A stretch of 64,000 nt of DNA, taken from NCBI RefSeq assembly GCF_009760905.1, contig NZ_VIRW01000002.1, positions 124,001-188,000 of the forward strand, written 5' to 3'. This DNA is from Chitinibacter sp. GC72. GTDB taxonomy: Bacteria; Pseudomonadota; Gammaproteobacteria; Burkholderiales; Chitinibacteraceae. This document shows, piece by piece, positions 8,401 to 17,615 of the stretch. Numbering within the stretch: position 1 is the stretch's first letter; every line of letters begins with the position of its first letter. The notes beneath the pieces were generated by a model. That model saw nothing but the letters and a program-made list of their open reading frames with translations, made no database searches and had not been told where the DNA came from. The translations under genes and the position numbers were made by a program.

Positions 8401-9309
8401 TTATTTCGCCACAACCAGCTCAGCGGGTGAACACATCGGGAAACCCAGCGCCTCGCGCGAGTCGTAATACGCCTGCGCCACCAGTCGTGCCAGCGTGCGC
8501 ACACGGCCAATGTAGGCTGCGCGTTCAGTCACCGAAATCGCACCACGCGCATCGAGCAAGTTGAACATGTGCGAACACTTCATCACCATCTCAAAACCAG
8601 GCAGCGCCAAGCCGCCTTCGATCAGGCGACGCGCTTCAGATTCAAAGTGATTGAATTGATCAAACAGGAAAGGCACGTTCGATTGCTCGAAGTTGTAGAT
8701 TGATTGCTCGACTTCGTTCTGGTGGTAAATATCGCCATAGGTCACTTTCTGGCCATTTGGATATTCAGTCCAAACGATGTCGTAGATATTATCTACCCCC
8801 TGCAGGTACATCGCCAGACGCTCCACGCCATAAGTGATTTCGCCCAATACTGGCTTGCAATCGAGTCCGCCGACTTGCTGGAAGTAGGTAAATTGCGTCA
8901 CTTCCATCCCGTTGAGCCACACTTCCCAACCCAAGCCCCACGCGCCCAAAGTCGGGCTTTCCCAGTCGTCTTCGACAAAGCGCACGTCGTGCACTTTGGT
9001 GTCGATACCCAGGTATTCGAGCGAGCCCAAATATAATTCTTGGATATTGTCTGGCGATGGTTTCAACGCCACTTGGTATTGGTAGTAGTGTTGGCAGCGG
9101 TTTGGATTTTCACCGTAGCGGCCATCTTTCGGGCGGCGGCAAGGCTGCACGTAGGCGGCGTTCCAAGGCTCTGGGCCGAGCGAGCGCAAGAAAGTGGCGG
9201 TGTGGAATGTACCGGCACCGACTTCAATATCATAAGGCTGCAGCAAAGCACAACCGTGGTCGCTCCAGTAATTCTGGAGTTTTAATAGAATTTCCTGAAA
9301 AGTCAGCAT
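8401..9309 (-). CDS. glyQ: Glycine--tRNA ligase, alpha subunit
   Basis: Catalytic subunit of the bacterial heterotetrameric glycyl-tRNA synthetase (class II). The N-terminus [15 protein letters not shown] and the blocks [18 protein letters not shown] and [17 protein letters not shown] (class II motif 2) are diagnostic. The length of 302 residues is typical. It is the first gene of a minus-strand run with the lipoprotein, glyS, gmhB and the acyltransferase. The promoter must lie in the 295-base space shared with the divergent lytic transglycosylase gene. Confidence 0.96.
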   Translation of the reverse strand: MLTFQEILLKLQNYWSDHGCALLQPYDIEVGAGTFHTATFLRSLGPEPWNAAYVQPCRRPKDGRYGENPNRCQHYYQYQVALKPSPDNIQELYLGSLEYLGIDTKVHDVRFVEDDWESPTLGAWGLGWEVWLNGMEVTQFTYFQQVGGLDCKPVLGEITYGVERLAMYLQGVDNIYDIVWTEYPNGQKVTYGDIYHQNEVEQSIYNFEQSNVPFLFDQFNHFESEARRLIEGGLALPGFEMVMKCSHMFNLLDARGAISVTERAAYIGRVRTLARLVAQAYYDSREALGFPMCSPAELVVAK

Positions 9310-9604
9310 GGCTCTTTGGGCGCACTGGGCGCGTTTACGTTCTGAATGTTCGCAATTCTACTTGTTTTTGCCGGGGAATAGCCATGAGTCATCACGACAA
9401 GCGGCGCTCTGCAACACGGCAACAACGCTGCAATGCAGCAATTGCGGCAAAATACCTACGCCGAGCTGAATAAAATCAGGCCTTCGCCGCAAGACATCAG
9501 CGCCTGGCTCGTTTATGCTTGAGCCTTCCGGGGCTGGCTCGCTTAGGCAATATTGGCCTGCAACAGCCGCCCCTGGCCTTTTTAAATCCGACACGCTGCA
9601 CGCC
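9310..9604. other. Divergent intergenic region, no gene seen
   Basis: This 295-base stretch separates the starts of glyQ (minus) and the lytic transglycosylase (plus). Short open frames occur, but none has a ribosome site or a recognisable product. It presumably carries both promoters. No clear operator was found. Confidence 0.5.
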
Positions 9605-11524
9605 ATGCTGAAAAAATCCGTACTGCTCGTCCTGAGCTGCCTGCTGGCAGCCAGCGCCAATGCCCGCATCAACCTTGACCAAGTCCGTGAAGCGGCCCGC
9701 GCCCGTGATCTGGCAACTCTGGCCCAGATCAGCGAACAAAGCACGGGCGATCCGCTGGAAATGTATCCACGGTTTTATTTACTCAGCACCCAGATCAACC
9801 AGACCGATTCAGCCGATGCGAATCAGTTTATCCAGCGCTACAGCCCCAGCCCACTGGCCGAGCGCTTTACCAACGAATGGCTAAAAGAGCTAGCGCGCCG
9901 CCAGAGCTGGGCCGAGTACGAGGCGCTTTATCCGCGGCTCGATAGCCCCAATACCGAACAGATCTGCTTCAAGCAGCAGGCCGCCTTGCTGCGCGGTGAT
10001 GCCTCAAGCATCCCCAATCACAAAAACCTGTGGTTTAACGCCAAAGCGCTGCCCGGTACGTGCAATATGCTGTTTGATACCTTGTTTGCCAACGGTCTGC
10101 TGAGTGAGGAAGACGCCTGGTGGCGCATCCGGCAGGCATTTAGCAATAGCGCCAACAGCAGCAATAGCCAGCCCGATCTGGCACGTCAGCTGGCGTCCCG
10201 CGTGGGCAACCCGCCTGAGCTTGGCGCCAAATCGGTCAGTGCCGTTCACAACGCGCCGGAAAAAGCCATAGCCAAAATCAATACCAATAGCCGCGCTGGC
10301 CGCGAACTATGGCTGTATGCGGTCGAAAAAATCGGCCGAAAGAACCCGCAACAAGCAGCCAGCCTGATCAGCTCGGCCAGTTGGCTGGCACCGGCAGATC
10401 AGCAATTTGCCTGGCAGCAGCTGGGCTTGCTGGCGGCACGCCGCCTCTTGCCCGAAGCATCGCGCTGGCTTGAGCGTGCACACCTGAACGACATCAGCGA
10501 CGATGACCGGGAATGGGCCATTCGCGCCGCGCTACGCGTAAGCGACTGGAAAATGGTTGAACAGCGCATCAATGCCCTGCCCGCACATCTGCAGCAAGGC
10601 AATACTTGGCGCTACTGGAAAGCCCGCGCCTTGCTCGCGCGCAATCAGAGCGCGACCGCCAATGCCTTATGGCTGGGTTTGTCCGATCAGCTCGATTTTT
10701 ACGGCCTGCTGGCGCGTGAAGAAATCGGCCAGATTCTGAGCGCCCCAACACCGGTTTACAAAGCCAATACGGAAGACCTTAAAGCCATCCACAGCCTGCC
10801 CGGCGTGCTACGCGCCTTGCAACTGAACGCACAAGGCTGGCGCACTGAGGCCACGCGCGAGTGGAACTGGGCGATGAAAGGCCTGAGCGATCAGCAATTG
10901 CTGGCCGCTGCCGAGCTGGCCTCGCGCAACCGGATGTACGATCGCAGTATTTATTCGGCAATGCGCCCCAAAACCATGCAGGATTTCACTTTGCGCTTTC
11001 CGCAACCCTACCGCGATTCGGTCGAGCCCGCCGCCAAAGCCTACGGGCTTGATCCGGCCTGGGTTTTTGGCCTGATCCGGCAGGAAAGCCGCTTTATCGC
11101 CGACATCCGCTCCAGTGCGGGCGCCACCGGCCTGATGCAGCTCATGCCCGCCACGGCGCAATGGGTGGCCAAACGACTTGGCATGAGCGATTTTACGATG
11201 GCGGACATGAGCGACCCCGAAATCAACCCGCAGCTGGGTAGCTACTATCTGGCCTACTGGAACGAGCGCTTTGGCGGCAATCCGGTGCTGGCCACCGCCG
11301 GCTATAACGCAGGCCCCGGCAACGCCGCCAAATGGCGTGACGATAGCGAAATGGAAGCGGCGATATATATTGAAACGATTCCGTTTAGCGAAACACGCGA
11401 TTACGTCAAAGCCGTACTCGCCAACGCCAGTCACTATTCGCATTACTACAACGGCAGCCCAAGCCAGATCCTGAAACGGCTGCCACCGGTTGCAGGAAAA
11501 AACAGCGTGAGCAGCAAGGAGTAA
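9605..11524 (+). CDS. Soluble lytic murein transglycosylase (Slt70 type)
   Basis: A periplasmic enzyme that cleaves peptidoglycan with formation of 1,6-anhydroMurNAc ends. A Sec signal peptide (LKKSVLLVLSCLLAASANA) occupies the first 20 residues from the ATG at 9605. A long alpha-helical superhelix of about 450 residues follows. The C-terminal family 1 catalytic domain contains GLIRQESRF with catalytic Glu near 494, then SSAGATGLMQLMP and AGYNAGPGNAAKW. Length is 639 residues, as in Slt70. The frame is open 90 bases upstream, but the signal peptide fixes the start; no strong ribosome site is seen. Its product feeds the recycling step served by AmpD at 39 kb. Confidence 0.92.
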   Translation: MLKKSVLLVLSCLLAASANARINLDQVREAARARDLATLAQISEQSTGDPLEMYPRFYLLSTQINQTDSADANQFIQRYSPSPLAERFTNEWLKELARRQSWAEYEALYPRLDSPNTEQICFKQQAALLRGDASSIPNHKNLWFNAKALPGTCNMLFDTLFANGLLSEEDAWWRIRQAFSNSANSSNSQPDLARQLASRVGNPPELGAKSVSAVHNAPEKAIAKINTNSRAGRELWLYAVEKIGRKNPQQAASLISSASWLAPADQQFAWQQLGLLAARRLLPEASRWLERAHLNDISDDDREWAIRAALRVSDWKMVEQRINALPAHLQQGNTWRYWKARALLARNQSATANALWLGLSDQLDFYGLLAREEIGQILSAPTPVYKANTEDLKAIHSLPGVLRALQLNAQGWRTEATREWNWAMKGLSDQQLLAAAELASRNRMYDRSIYSAMRPKTMQDFTLRFPQPYRDSVEPAAKAYGLDPAWVFGLIRQESRFIADIRSSAGATGLMQLMPATAQWVAKRLGMSDFTMADMSDPEINPQLGSYYLAYWNERFGGNPVLATAGYNAGPGNAAKWRDDSEMEAAIYIETIPFSETRDYVKAVLANASHYSHYYNGSPSQILKRLPPVAGKNSVSSKE

Positions 11525-11566
11525 GCCACCCTGCGTGTGAGCAACACAAAACTGGACATAACAACA

Positions 11567-11619
11567 ATGGGTATATGGCTGCAGATCAATTTCATCAATG
11601 ACTTCAGCCACATACCCAT
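11567..11619 (+). other. Long inverted repeat in the leader of the RRM-ldhA pair
   Basis: ATGGGTATATGGCTG (11567-11581) and CAGCCACATACCCAT (11605-11619) match at 14 of 15 paired positions, with a 23-base spacer. It ends 48 bases before the RRM gene start. No T tract follows, so it is not a classic terminator. It could be a structured 5' leader or a two-site operator. Confidence 0.5.
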
Positions 11620-11667
11620 CAGGCAATACAAGCTGCAATCTAGAATCATCACCCCAAGGAGTCTGGC

Positions 11668-11928
11668 ATGCAATTAGTCATCGGCAATCTGCCTGTAGAT
11701 AGCAGCGCAGAAGACGTTTACACCCTGCTAACGCAGCAATTGGGCGCGCCTGAGCCAACAGAAATCCGGGTCGAAAACGGCAGCGGCGAGCTCAATGCGC
11801 TGGCAATTGTCCGCTACCCGGACGATACGCCAGAGGCACTGGGTAGGGTACTGGACGACAAGCTCTCCGGCCTGCATTACCAGGGGCATGATCTGGATGC
11901 CACAGTGACTCACCACTTCAAGGAGTAA
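11668..11928 (+). CDS. Small RNA-recognition-motif-like protein
   Basis: An 86-residue protein that begins MQLVIGNLPVDSSAEDVY, matching the first strand (RNP2, IGNLP) and first helix of an RRM fold. The expected RNP1 strand reads LNALAIVRYPD, lacking the usual Gly-Phe/Tyr aromatic pattern, so RNA contact by the classic aromatic residues is doubtful. The C-terminus LHYQGHDLDATV fits the fourth strand. A GGAG site precedes the ATG. Its stop overlaps the AGGAG ribosome site of the next gene, so it is translated in tandem with ldhA. RNA binding is inferred from fold resemblance only. Confidence 0.75.
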   Translation: MQLVIGNLPVDSSAEDVYTLLTQQLGAPEPTEIRVENGSGELNALAIVRYPDDTPEALGRVLDDKLSGLHYQGHDLDATVTHHFKE

Positions 11929-11932
11929 ACCC

Positions 11933-12928
11933 ATGCGCGTGGCGGTGTTTGATAGCAAAAGATTTGATCGCACAACGCTTGAAGCGGCCAATCAGTCGGT
12001 GGGCCACGAGCTGGTGTTTTTTGAAGAACGTCTGGGCGCGCATACTGCGCCGCTGGCCGAAGATTTTGACGTGGTGTGCCCATTCGTCAATGACCGGCTG
12101 GATCACAAAACCATCTGCCGGCTGGCCAAGCTGGGCGTCAAGCTGATTGCGCTGCGCTGCGCCGGGTTTAACGGCGTTGATCTGGCGGCTGCGGCCGAAT
12201 TCGGTATTGCCGTCACACGCGTTCCGGCTTACTCGCCCGAAGCCGTGGCCGAGCATGTGTTTGCGCTTTTGCTCACGCTCAGCCGCAAGACGCACCGCGC
12301 TTATAATCGCGTGCGCGAAGGCAATTTTCTGCTTGAAGGGCTGGAAGGCTTTAATTTGCACGGCAAAACATTCGGCATTCTGGGTGCCGGCAAAATCGGT
12401 CTGGCCACCGCGCGGATTGCGCGTGGATTTGGTTGCACCGTGCTGGTGTATGATCCGTTTCCACCTGCGCACTGCGATGTCAATTGCACCTTTATGTCGC
12501 AAGAAGAAGTCATGGCGCGGGCCGATATTATTTCGCTGCACACGCCTTTGCTCGAAAGCACGCACCATATGCTCAACCCACACTCGATTGCCACGATGAA
12601 AAAAGGCGTGGTGATTATCAACACCAGCCGGGGTGGGCTGATCGACACCAAGGCGGCGATTGCAGCGCTCAAATCCGGGCAGATTGGTGGCCTGGGTCTG
12701 GACGTGTACGAGCATGAAGAAGGCGTGTTTTTTGAAGACCTGTCCGACAGCGTGCTCAAAGACGATACGCTGGCTCGCCTGACCACTTTTCCGAATGTAC
12801 TGATTACCTCGCATCAGGGTTATCTGACCGATGAGGCGCTGAAAAACATCGCCAATACCACACTGCAGAATATCAGCGACTTTGCCGCTGGCCTGCCGCT
12901 GGTCAATGAGGTAAAAACAGCTCTTTGA
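11933..12928 (+). CDS. ldhA: D-lactate dehydrogenase (fermentative)
   Basis: NAD-dependent D-2-hydroxyacid dehydrogenase reducing pyruvate to D-lactate. Close in pattern to E. coli LdhA: ALRCAGFNGVDLAAA, RVPAYSPEAVAEH, the NAD-binding loop GILGAGKIG, the catalytic Arg in INTSRGGLID, Glu in LGLDVYEHE and His in ITSHQGYLT. At 331 residues it has the LdhA length. The ATG at 11933 follows AGGAG that overlaps the stop of the RRM-like gene, so both are likely one transcriptional unit. Cytoplasmic. Other 2-hydroxyacid specificities are possible but less likely given the close motif match. Confidence 0.92.
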   Translation: MRVAVFDSKRFDRTTLEAANQSVGHELVFFEERLGAHTAPLAEDFDVVCPFVNDRLDHKTICRLAKLGVKLIALRCAGFNGVDLAAAAEFGIAVTRVPAYSPEAVAEHVFALLLTLSRKTHRAYNRVREGNFLLEGLEGFNLHGKTFGILGAGKIGLATARIARGFGCTVLVYDPFPPAHCDVNCTFMSQEEVMARADIISLHTPLLESTHHMLNPHSIATMKKGVVIINTSRGGLIDTKAAIAALKSGQIGGLGLDVYEHEEGVFFEDLSDSVLKDDTLARLTTFPNVLITSHQGYLTDEALKNIANTTLQNISDFAAGLPLVNEVKTAL

Positions 12929-13000
12929 TCGGTAAACACGGAGCGGGCGACATCGAAACGATACCCCGCAGCCGCATGCTTGCCCTGACAGTTTGAAGCA

Positions 13001-15316
13001 ATGAAAAAATCTACCCAATCCTCGCTCAGAAGCAAGCCGCTGGCCTCGCGCTGGTTACTGACGCTGCCATCATTTGCCGCGGCGCTATTCAGTCTGGCGC
13101 TGGCTGTCTTTCTGATTTTCACCGCCTACAGCGAGCAATCGGCGCGCAATCACAGCCTGACGCAGGATCTGCTCTGGCAAAAGCAGGCGCTCAATACCCG
13201 GGTGGAAAACTTCACGCACCAGCTGCGCACCGTGGCCGCCAGCATGGCGACCGATGGGCTGGCCTCGGCCGAATTTACCGCGCGAACCTTGTCGCTGCTG
13301 CAGGATTCGCCGGAAATCATTTCGCTCGAATACGTGGATGAAACCGGCCAGCGGCGCTGGCGGCAACCGGAAATCAAGCCTGACGGTCTGCCCGATTATC
13401 ATCACCCAGCCATTATCGCGATCCGCGACGCCGTGCTGGCTGGCGAGTCGAGTAGCTATAGCCGCATTATTCTGGACGTACCCGATAGCCCGACACTGGC
13501 GATTGCCGTGCCGATCCGGCTCAATTTCAATGGCCGCCATGTGCTGATTGCCCAGCTTAATTTGCGTACCATGCTGCAGCAGCAGGTGCCGTGGTGGATT
13601 TCACAGCGCTACCAGATCAGCCTGTGGGACAAGGAAAAGCTGATTGCCGGCAAGTTCGATCGCGCGCACGACGCCAGCAAATTCAATAGCAGCATTGATC
13701 TGTCGTGGCCGCCCAATCAGCTGACGCTGACTGCCCACGTTTACGCCCAGCGGCGCGATAGCTGGCAAACCGCGCTCACCATTGTGGTGGCAGCGCTCTC
13801 CTTGCTAATGCTCGCGTCCACCTGGGCCTTGCGACGGCATATCAAGGAGCGGCAAAAAACCGAGGCACAGCTGCGCCAGGAGCAAGCCTTGCGCGAATCA
13901 ATGGAAAACTCGCTGGTCACCGGCATCCGCGCGATGGATTTGCAAGGCCGCCTGTTTTATGTGAATCGCGCTTTTTGCGAAATGGTCGGCTATAGCCAGG
14001 AGCAATTATTCGGCGCGTCCCACCCCATGCCCTACTGGCCGCCGGAAGAAATCGAGCAATGCATGGCTATTTATCGCGCCATTCTAAGCGGGCGCGCCGA
14101 CACCACCGGCTACCAGATGCGCTTTATGCGCAGCAATGGCGAGCGTTTTGACGTGCGCCTGTATGCCGCCAAGCTGATCGACGGCGATGGCGTGCATACC
14201 GGCTGGATCAGCGCGATTTACGATATTACCGAGTTGCAACGCGAGCGCGAGGCGCTGCAAGCTTCGCACGAACGCTTTGTGGCCGTGCTCAATGGTCTGG
14301 ACGCTGCCGTTTCGGTTTCCGACGCGGTAAGCGGCGAGCTGCTGTTGTCCAACCGCCATTTTGACAGCGCGTTCAATATCCCGGATCGGCATGGCCGCTA
14401 TTGCAATATTCCGCTGGTTCGCCGCAGCAAAGGCGCGCCAGTCGATAGCGAGTGGTTTGACGATTACCACCAGCATTGGTATCAGGTGAAAAGCCGCAGC
14501 AGCATCTGGGTCGATGGCTCCGAAGTCTGGCTGGAAATCGCTACCGACATCACCATGCTCAAAAACGCGCAGGAGCAGGAGCGCCAGCAGAAAGAGCAAT
14601 TGCAGCAAACCACGCGGCTGATCAGCATGGGCGAAATGGCATCCAGCCTGGCGCACGAACTCAATCAGCCGCTGGCGGCGATTGCCAGCTACGCTACTGG
14701 CTGTCGCAATGTCTTGTCACAGGACAACCCCAATATTGCCCAGCTTGATCAGGCCATCGAGAAAATGGCCGCACAGGCCAAGCGTGCGGGCCAGATTATT
14801 CGGGGCATTCGCGAATTTGTGCAGCGGCGCGCACCGCATCGCAAGCGCTGCGAAATCGCCGATTTGCTCGACACGGTGCAAACGCTGCTCAGCGCCGAAG
14901 TCAAAAAGGCCCAGGTCAAACTCAGCGTCAGCGACACCCGCCACTTGCCGCCGATTTATGCCGACGCGGTCATGCTGGAGCAGGTGATTTTCAATCTGAT
15001 GAAAAATGCCATCGAAGCGATGGCCGAAACACCGGTCAAGCAACGCACATTAGATGTTAAAGTACGGCGCGACGATGAAATGCTGGCCGTCAGCATCACC
15101 GACCGCGGCACCGGCATTAGCGCCGAACAGATGGAACAACTCTTCAAACCGTTCTATACCACCAAGGGCAGCGGGATGGGGATGGGACTCAATATCTGCC
15201 GCTCGATCATCGAACACCATCAGGGCCGTCTGTGGGTTGAAGCCAACCCCTTGGGCGGAAGCTGTTTTCACTTTACACTGCCACTTTCTATAGAGAGCGA
15301 AGCCTATGAGCCTTAA
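13001..15316 (+). CDS. Sensor histidine kinase, DctS-like (periplasmic sensor plus PAS)
   Basis: A 771-residue membrane kinase. A first membrane helix (about 23-43) and a second (about 257-277) enclose a periplasmic sensor region like that of DctB/DctS. PAS domains follow (first around 300-425, second about 430-530, with VNRAFCEMVGYS). The dimerisation box has phospho-acceptor His552 in SLAHELNQPLAAIASY, then N-box FNLMKNAIEAM, DRGTGI and the GMGMGLNICRSIIE box. The response regulator gene starts inside its last codons. The FixJ-type partner matches the DctS/DctR arrangement of Rhodobacter. A dicarboxylate ligand is only an inference; no transporter gene is nearby. Confidence 0.85.
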   Translation: MKKSTQSSLRSKPLASRWLLTLPSFAAALFSLALAVFLIFTAYSEQSARNHSLTQDLLWQKQALNTRVENFTHQLRTVAASMATDGLASAEFTARTLSLLQDSPEIISLEYVDETGQRRWRQPEIKPDGLPDYHHPAIIAIRDAVLAGESSSYSRIILDVPDSPTLAIAVPIRLNFNGRHVLIAQLNLRTMLQQQVPWWISQRYQISLWDKEKLIAGKFDRAHDASKFNSSIDLSWPPNQLTLTAHVYAQRRDSWQTALTIVVAALSLLMLASTWALRRHIKERQKTEAQLRQEQALRESMENSLVTGIRAMDLQGRLFYVNRAFCEMVGYSQEQLFGASHPMPYWPPEEIEQCMAIYRAILSGRADTTGYQMRFMRSNGERFDVRLYAAKLIDGDGVHTGWISAIYDITELQREREALQASHERFVAVLNGLDAAVSVSDAVSGELLLSNRHFDSAFNIPDRHGRYCNIPLVRRSKGAPVDSEWFDDYHQHWYQVKSRSSIWVDGSEVWLEIATDITMLKNAQEQERQQKEQLQQTTRLISMGEMASSLAHELNQPLAAIASYATGCRNVLSQDNPNIAQLDQAIEKMAAQAKRAGQIIRGIREFVQRRAPHRKRCEIADLLDTVQTLLSAEVKKAQVKLSVSDTRHLPPIYADAVMLEQVIFNLMKNAIEAMAETPVKQRTLDVKVRRDDEMLAVSITDRGTGISAEQMEQLFKPFYTTKGSGMGMGLNICRSIIEHHQGRLWVEANPLGGSCFHFTLPLSIESEAYEP

Positions 15317-15923
15317 TCGCCACATTGCCATTGTTGATGACGACGACGCCATCCGCGACGCTCTGTCGTGGCTGTTTTCCACCCGCAATCATTCAGTACA
15401 GCTGTTTGCCAGCGCCGAAGAGCTGCTGGCCAATTACAACCCGGACGCGTTTGGCTGCCTGATTCTGGACGTGCGCATGCCCGGCATGGGCGGTATGGAA
15501 TTGTTTAGCAAGCTGCAAGAGCGCGCCTACACGCCGCCGGTAGTGTTCCTCACCGGCCACGGCGATGTACCGATGGCAGTGGCCGCACTCAAGCAAGGCG
15601 CTGCCGATTTTATCGAAAAGCCATTTTCGGATAACGACATCGTCGATCTGGTCGAAGGCTGCCTGTCGATGGATCAGATGAATCGCAGCGAATGGGAAAA
15701 CCGCACTGCGGTCGGCGAGCGCCTGGCCTGCCTGACGCCGCGCGAAACAGAAGTCATGAAGCTGATTCTCACCGGCCGCCTCAATAAGCAAATTGCCGAT
15801 GATTTGTCGATCTCGATGAAAACGGTTGAAGTGCACCGTGCGCGCATTCTGGAAAAAATGCAGGTCAAAACTGCCATGGAGCTAGCGGCACGATTGCGCG
15901 ATTCAGGCGTTGACGTTAGCTAA
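15306..15923 (+). CDS. FixJ/DctR-type response regulator
   Basis: A 205-residue regulator with receiver domain and LuxR-type helix-turn-helix. Receiver residues: acidic cluster DDDD at 11-14, phospho-acceptor Asp55 in LILDVRMPGMGG, Thr in FLTGHGD, Lys in IEKPF. DNA-binding part: LTPRETEVMKLILTGRLNKQIA and SMKTVEVHRARILEKM. It overlaps the kinase gene by 11 bases, so translation is coupled and the kinase is its partner. Genes controlled by it are unknown. A terminator hairpin follows at 15947. Confidence 0.9.
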   Translation: MSLNRHIAIVDDDDAIRDALSWLFSTRNHSVQLFASAEELLANYNPDAFGCLILDVRMPGMGGMELFSKLQERAYTPPVVFLTGHGDVPMAVAALKQGAADFIEKPFSDNDIVDLVEGCLSMDQMNRSEWENRTAVGERLACLTPRETEVMKLILTGRLNKQIADDLSISMKTVEVHRARILEKMQVKTAMELAARLRDSGVDVS

Positions 15924-15946
15924 AATACCCGGCCATGTATAACCCC

Positions 15947-15973
15947 AAAGGCCAATCCAGTATTGGCCTTTAT
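15947..15973 (+). terminator. Intrinsic terminator after the response regulator
   Basis: AAAGGCCAAT (15947-15956) pairs perfectly with ATTGGCCTTT (15962-15971), followed by a short T-rich stretch. It lies 24 bases after the response regulator stop. Confidence 0.7.
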
Positions 15974-15999
15974 TCATATACCCTACCGAGCAAGCCCAG

Positions 16000-16764
16000 A
16001 TGTTGATGTTGATTTCCCCTGCCAAAACGCTGGACTACACCACGCCACCGACCACAGCGCAATTTACTCTCCCGGATTTTCTGGATCAGTCGCAGCAATT
16101 AATCACCGTTTTGCGCGAAAAATCCCCCGCCGACATCGCCAAGCTGATGAAGATTTCCGACGAACTGGCGGTACTCAATGTCGGTCGCTACCACAGCTGG
16201 CAGAGCGACTTTAACCCCGGCAATGCCAAACAGGCCGTGCTGGCCTTTATGGGCGATGTGTACGAAGGGCTGGCGGCCAAAAGCCTTGCCCCGGCGCAGC
16301 TTGAATACCTGAGCCATCATCTGCGGATTTTATCGGGCCTGTATGGCCTGCTGCGCCCGCTGGACCTGATGCAGCCCTACCGGCTGGAAATGGGCACGCG
16401 GCTGGCCAACCCGCGCGGTGATCATCTTTATCATTTCTGGGGCACGCAAATCACCGACACCATCAATGCGCTGGAGAGCCACACCGTGGTCAATCTGGCC
16501 AGCGACGAGTATTTCAAAGCGGTGAAACCCAAGCAGCTCACCGCACGGCTGATTACGCCGGTGTTTGAAGACTATAAAAACGGCCAGTACAAAATCATCA
16601 GCTTTTATGCCAAGCGCGCGCGTGGCCTGATGGTGCGCTATGCTGCCCTCAACGGGATTGAAGACGCCGAGCAGCTCAAAGCGTTTGATCTGGAAGGGTA
16701 TCAGTGGATTGAGCAGGAAAGTGATGCACAGCGCTGGCTATTTCGCCGCCGCCAGCATGATTGA
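16000..16764 (+). CDS. yaaA: Peroxide stress protein YaaA
   Basis: DUF328/UPF0246 family protein. In E. coli, YaaA limits free iron and oxidative DNA damage under peroxide stress. Family marks: [13 protein letters not shown] at the N-terminus, [22 protein letters not shown] in the middle, [11 protein letters not shown] and [13 protein letters not shown] near the end. Length of 254 is normal. Cytoplasmic. Two in-frame ATG codons (16000 and 16006) are possible starts. No iron- or peroxide-responsive site was recognised upstream, where the terminator of the two-component pair lies. Confidence 0.92.
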   Translation: MLMLISPAKTLDYTTPPTTAQFTLPDFLDQSQQLITVLREKSPADIAKLMKISDELAVLNVGRYHSWQSDFNPGNAKQAVLAFMGDVYEGLAAKSLAPAQLEYLSHHLRILSGLYGLLRPLDLMQPYRLEMGTRLANPRGDHLYHFWGTQITDTINALESHTVVNLASDEYFKAVKPKQLTARLITPVFEDYKNGQYKIISFYAKRARGLMVRYAALNGIEDAEQLKAFDLEGYQWIEQESDAQRWLFRRRQHD

Positions 16765-16821
16765 AGCGCAAGCGACGTCGAACTAATATACAAGTTCACT
16801 CAGTTCTCTTAAGAGCGATTC

Positions 16822-17535
16822 ATGCGAGCCTTCCTGCTGCTCATTCTATGTACGACCCATGCCGTACCTCTGGCCAGCGAATCTGTGCGGCTAGTGACCG
16901 CAATAGGCCCTGATAATGTTGCCAGTCCGGCGATCAATCACTTGATAGATACACTGTTTAGCCGCATCAAAACGCCTTACTCACTTGAATATCGCCCTGC
17001 ACGACGAGCCGAGTTTGAATTAATCAAGGGAAAATTTGACGGAGACATCGCACGGACCAGCCTGTTTGCCCAGAGTCACCCAGATTTGATCCGGATTGAC
17101 CCCCCAATCATTACGCTCAAACTCTACGCATTTAGTCACACACTGCAAATTAGGCAGATTACTGATCTGCATCAACGCAAGGTGGCCTACATACGCGGCG
17201 CCAAAATGGTCGAAACCCCTTATGGGCGACTGGCCACATTGCACCCCACGAACTCCAGTCAAGCTTGTATCAATATGGCCAAGGCACAGCGGGTTGACGT
17301 TTGCCTGATCAGCAGCGGTTTAATCAGCCAACAAGATATCGCACAAGCCCAGCGTGAATTGAACACACACATCATTAGCCAAGTTGACACCCACATCTGG
17401 CTAGCATCAAACCAGCAACAGCTCTCTAAAAAATTAAGCCAAGGACTGCTCCACATGCAGCAAGACGGCTCGCTAGCGAAACACCAGCGCAGTATCCTGA
17501 ATGCGCAAGCAACTCCATCTGCATCCTCACCTTAG
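16822..17535 (+). CDS. Orphan periplasmic solute-binding protein (SBP_bac_3-like)
   Basis: A 237-residue secreted protein with a signal peptide (MRAFLLLILCTTHAVPLAS). The mature part begins ESVRLVTAIGP and has the layout of small family-3 solute-binding proteins, including EYRPARRAEFELIKGKFDGD and ISSGLISQQDIA. No membrane permease or ATPase lies beside it. Such stand-alone proteins, common in Neisseriales and gammaproteobacteria, are often annotated as amino-acid-binding, but the ligand cannot be read here. The arginine contact expected for amino-acid binding is not clear. Base use appears slightly more AT-rich than neighbours. Confidence 0.65.
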   Translation: MRAFLLLILCTTHAVPLASESVRLVTAIGPDNVASPAINHLIDTLFSRIKTPYSLEYRPARRAEFELIKGKFDGDIARTSLFAQSHPDLIRIDPPIITLKLYAFSHTLQIRQITDLHQRKVAYIRGAKMVETPYGRLATLHPTNSSQACINMAKAQRVDVCLISSGLISQQDIAQAQRELNTHIISQVDTHIWLASNQQQLSKKLSQGLLHMQQDGSLAKHQRSILNAQATPSASSP

Positions 17536-17578
17536 CGAGCAGAGTAAAGAATATTTACACCATTTCAAATGCAACTTA

Positions 17579-17589
17579 GTTACAATAAC
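17579..17589. promoter_or_regulatory. Palindrome over a -10-like box, upstream of the DUF3299/ZrgA operon
   Basis: GTTACAATAAC is a 4+4 inverted repeat (GTTA/TAAC) around three bases and contains TACAAT, a good -10 sequence. It is similar to, but 2 bases shorter than, the Zur box core GTTATAnTATAAC. It lies 27 bases before the GTG start at 17616. Metal control is a guess. Confidence 0.3.
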
Positions 17590-17615
17590 CCACCTCCTTT
17601 ACCGCAGGATAAATC

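Noticed and set aside
10808-11638. 276-codon frame opposite the lytic transglycosylase
   Set aside because: Antisense to the catalytic domain of Slt; no independent support.
11918-13018. 366-codon open frame opposite ldhA
   Set aside because: Complete overlap with a well-identified ldhA gene; His/Gln/Arg-rich product without family likeness; a shadow of the GC-biased codons.
17579-17589. Full Zur box
   Set aside because: The palindrome is two bases shorter than the known core and overlaps a -10 box; only a weak candidate is kept.
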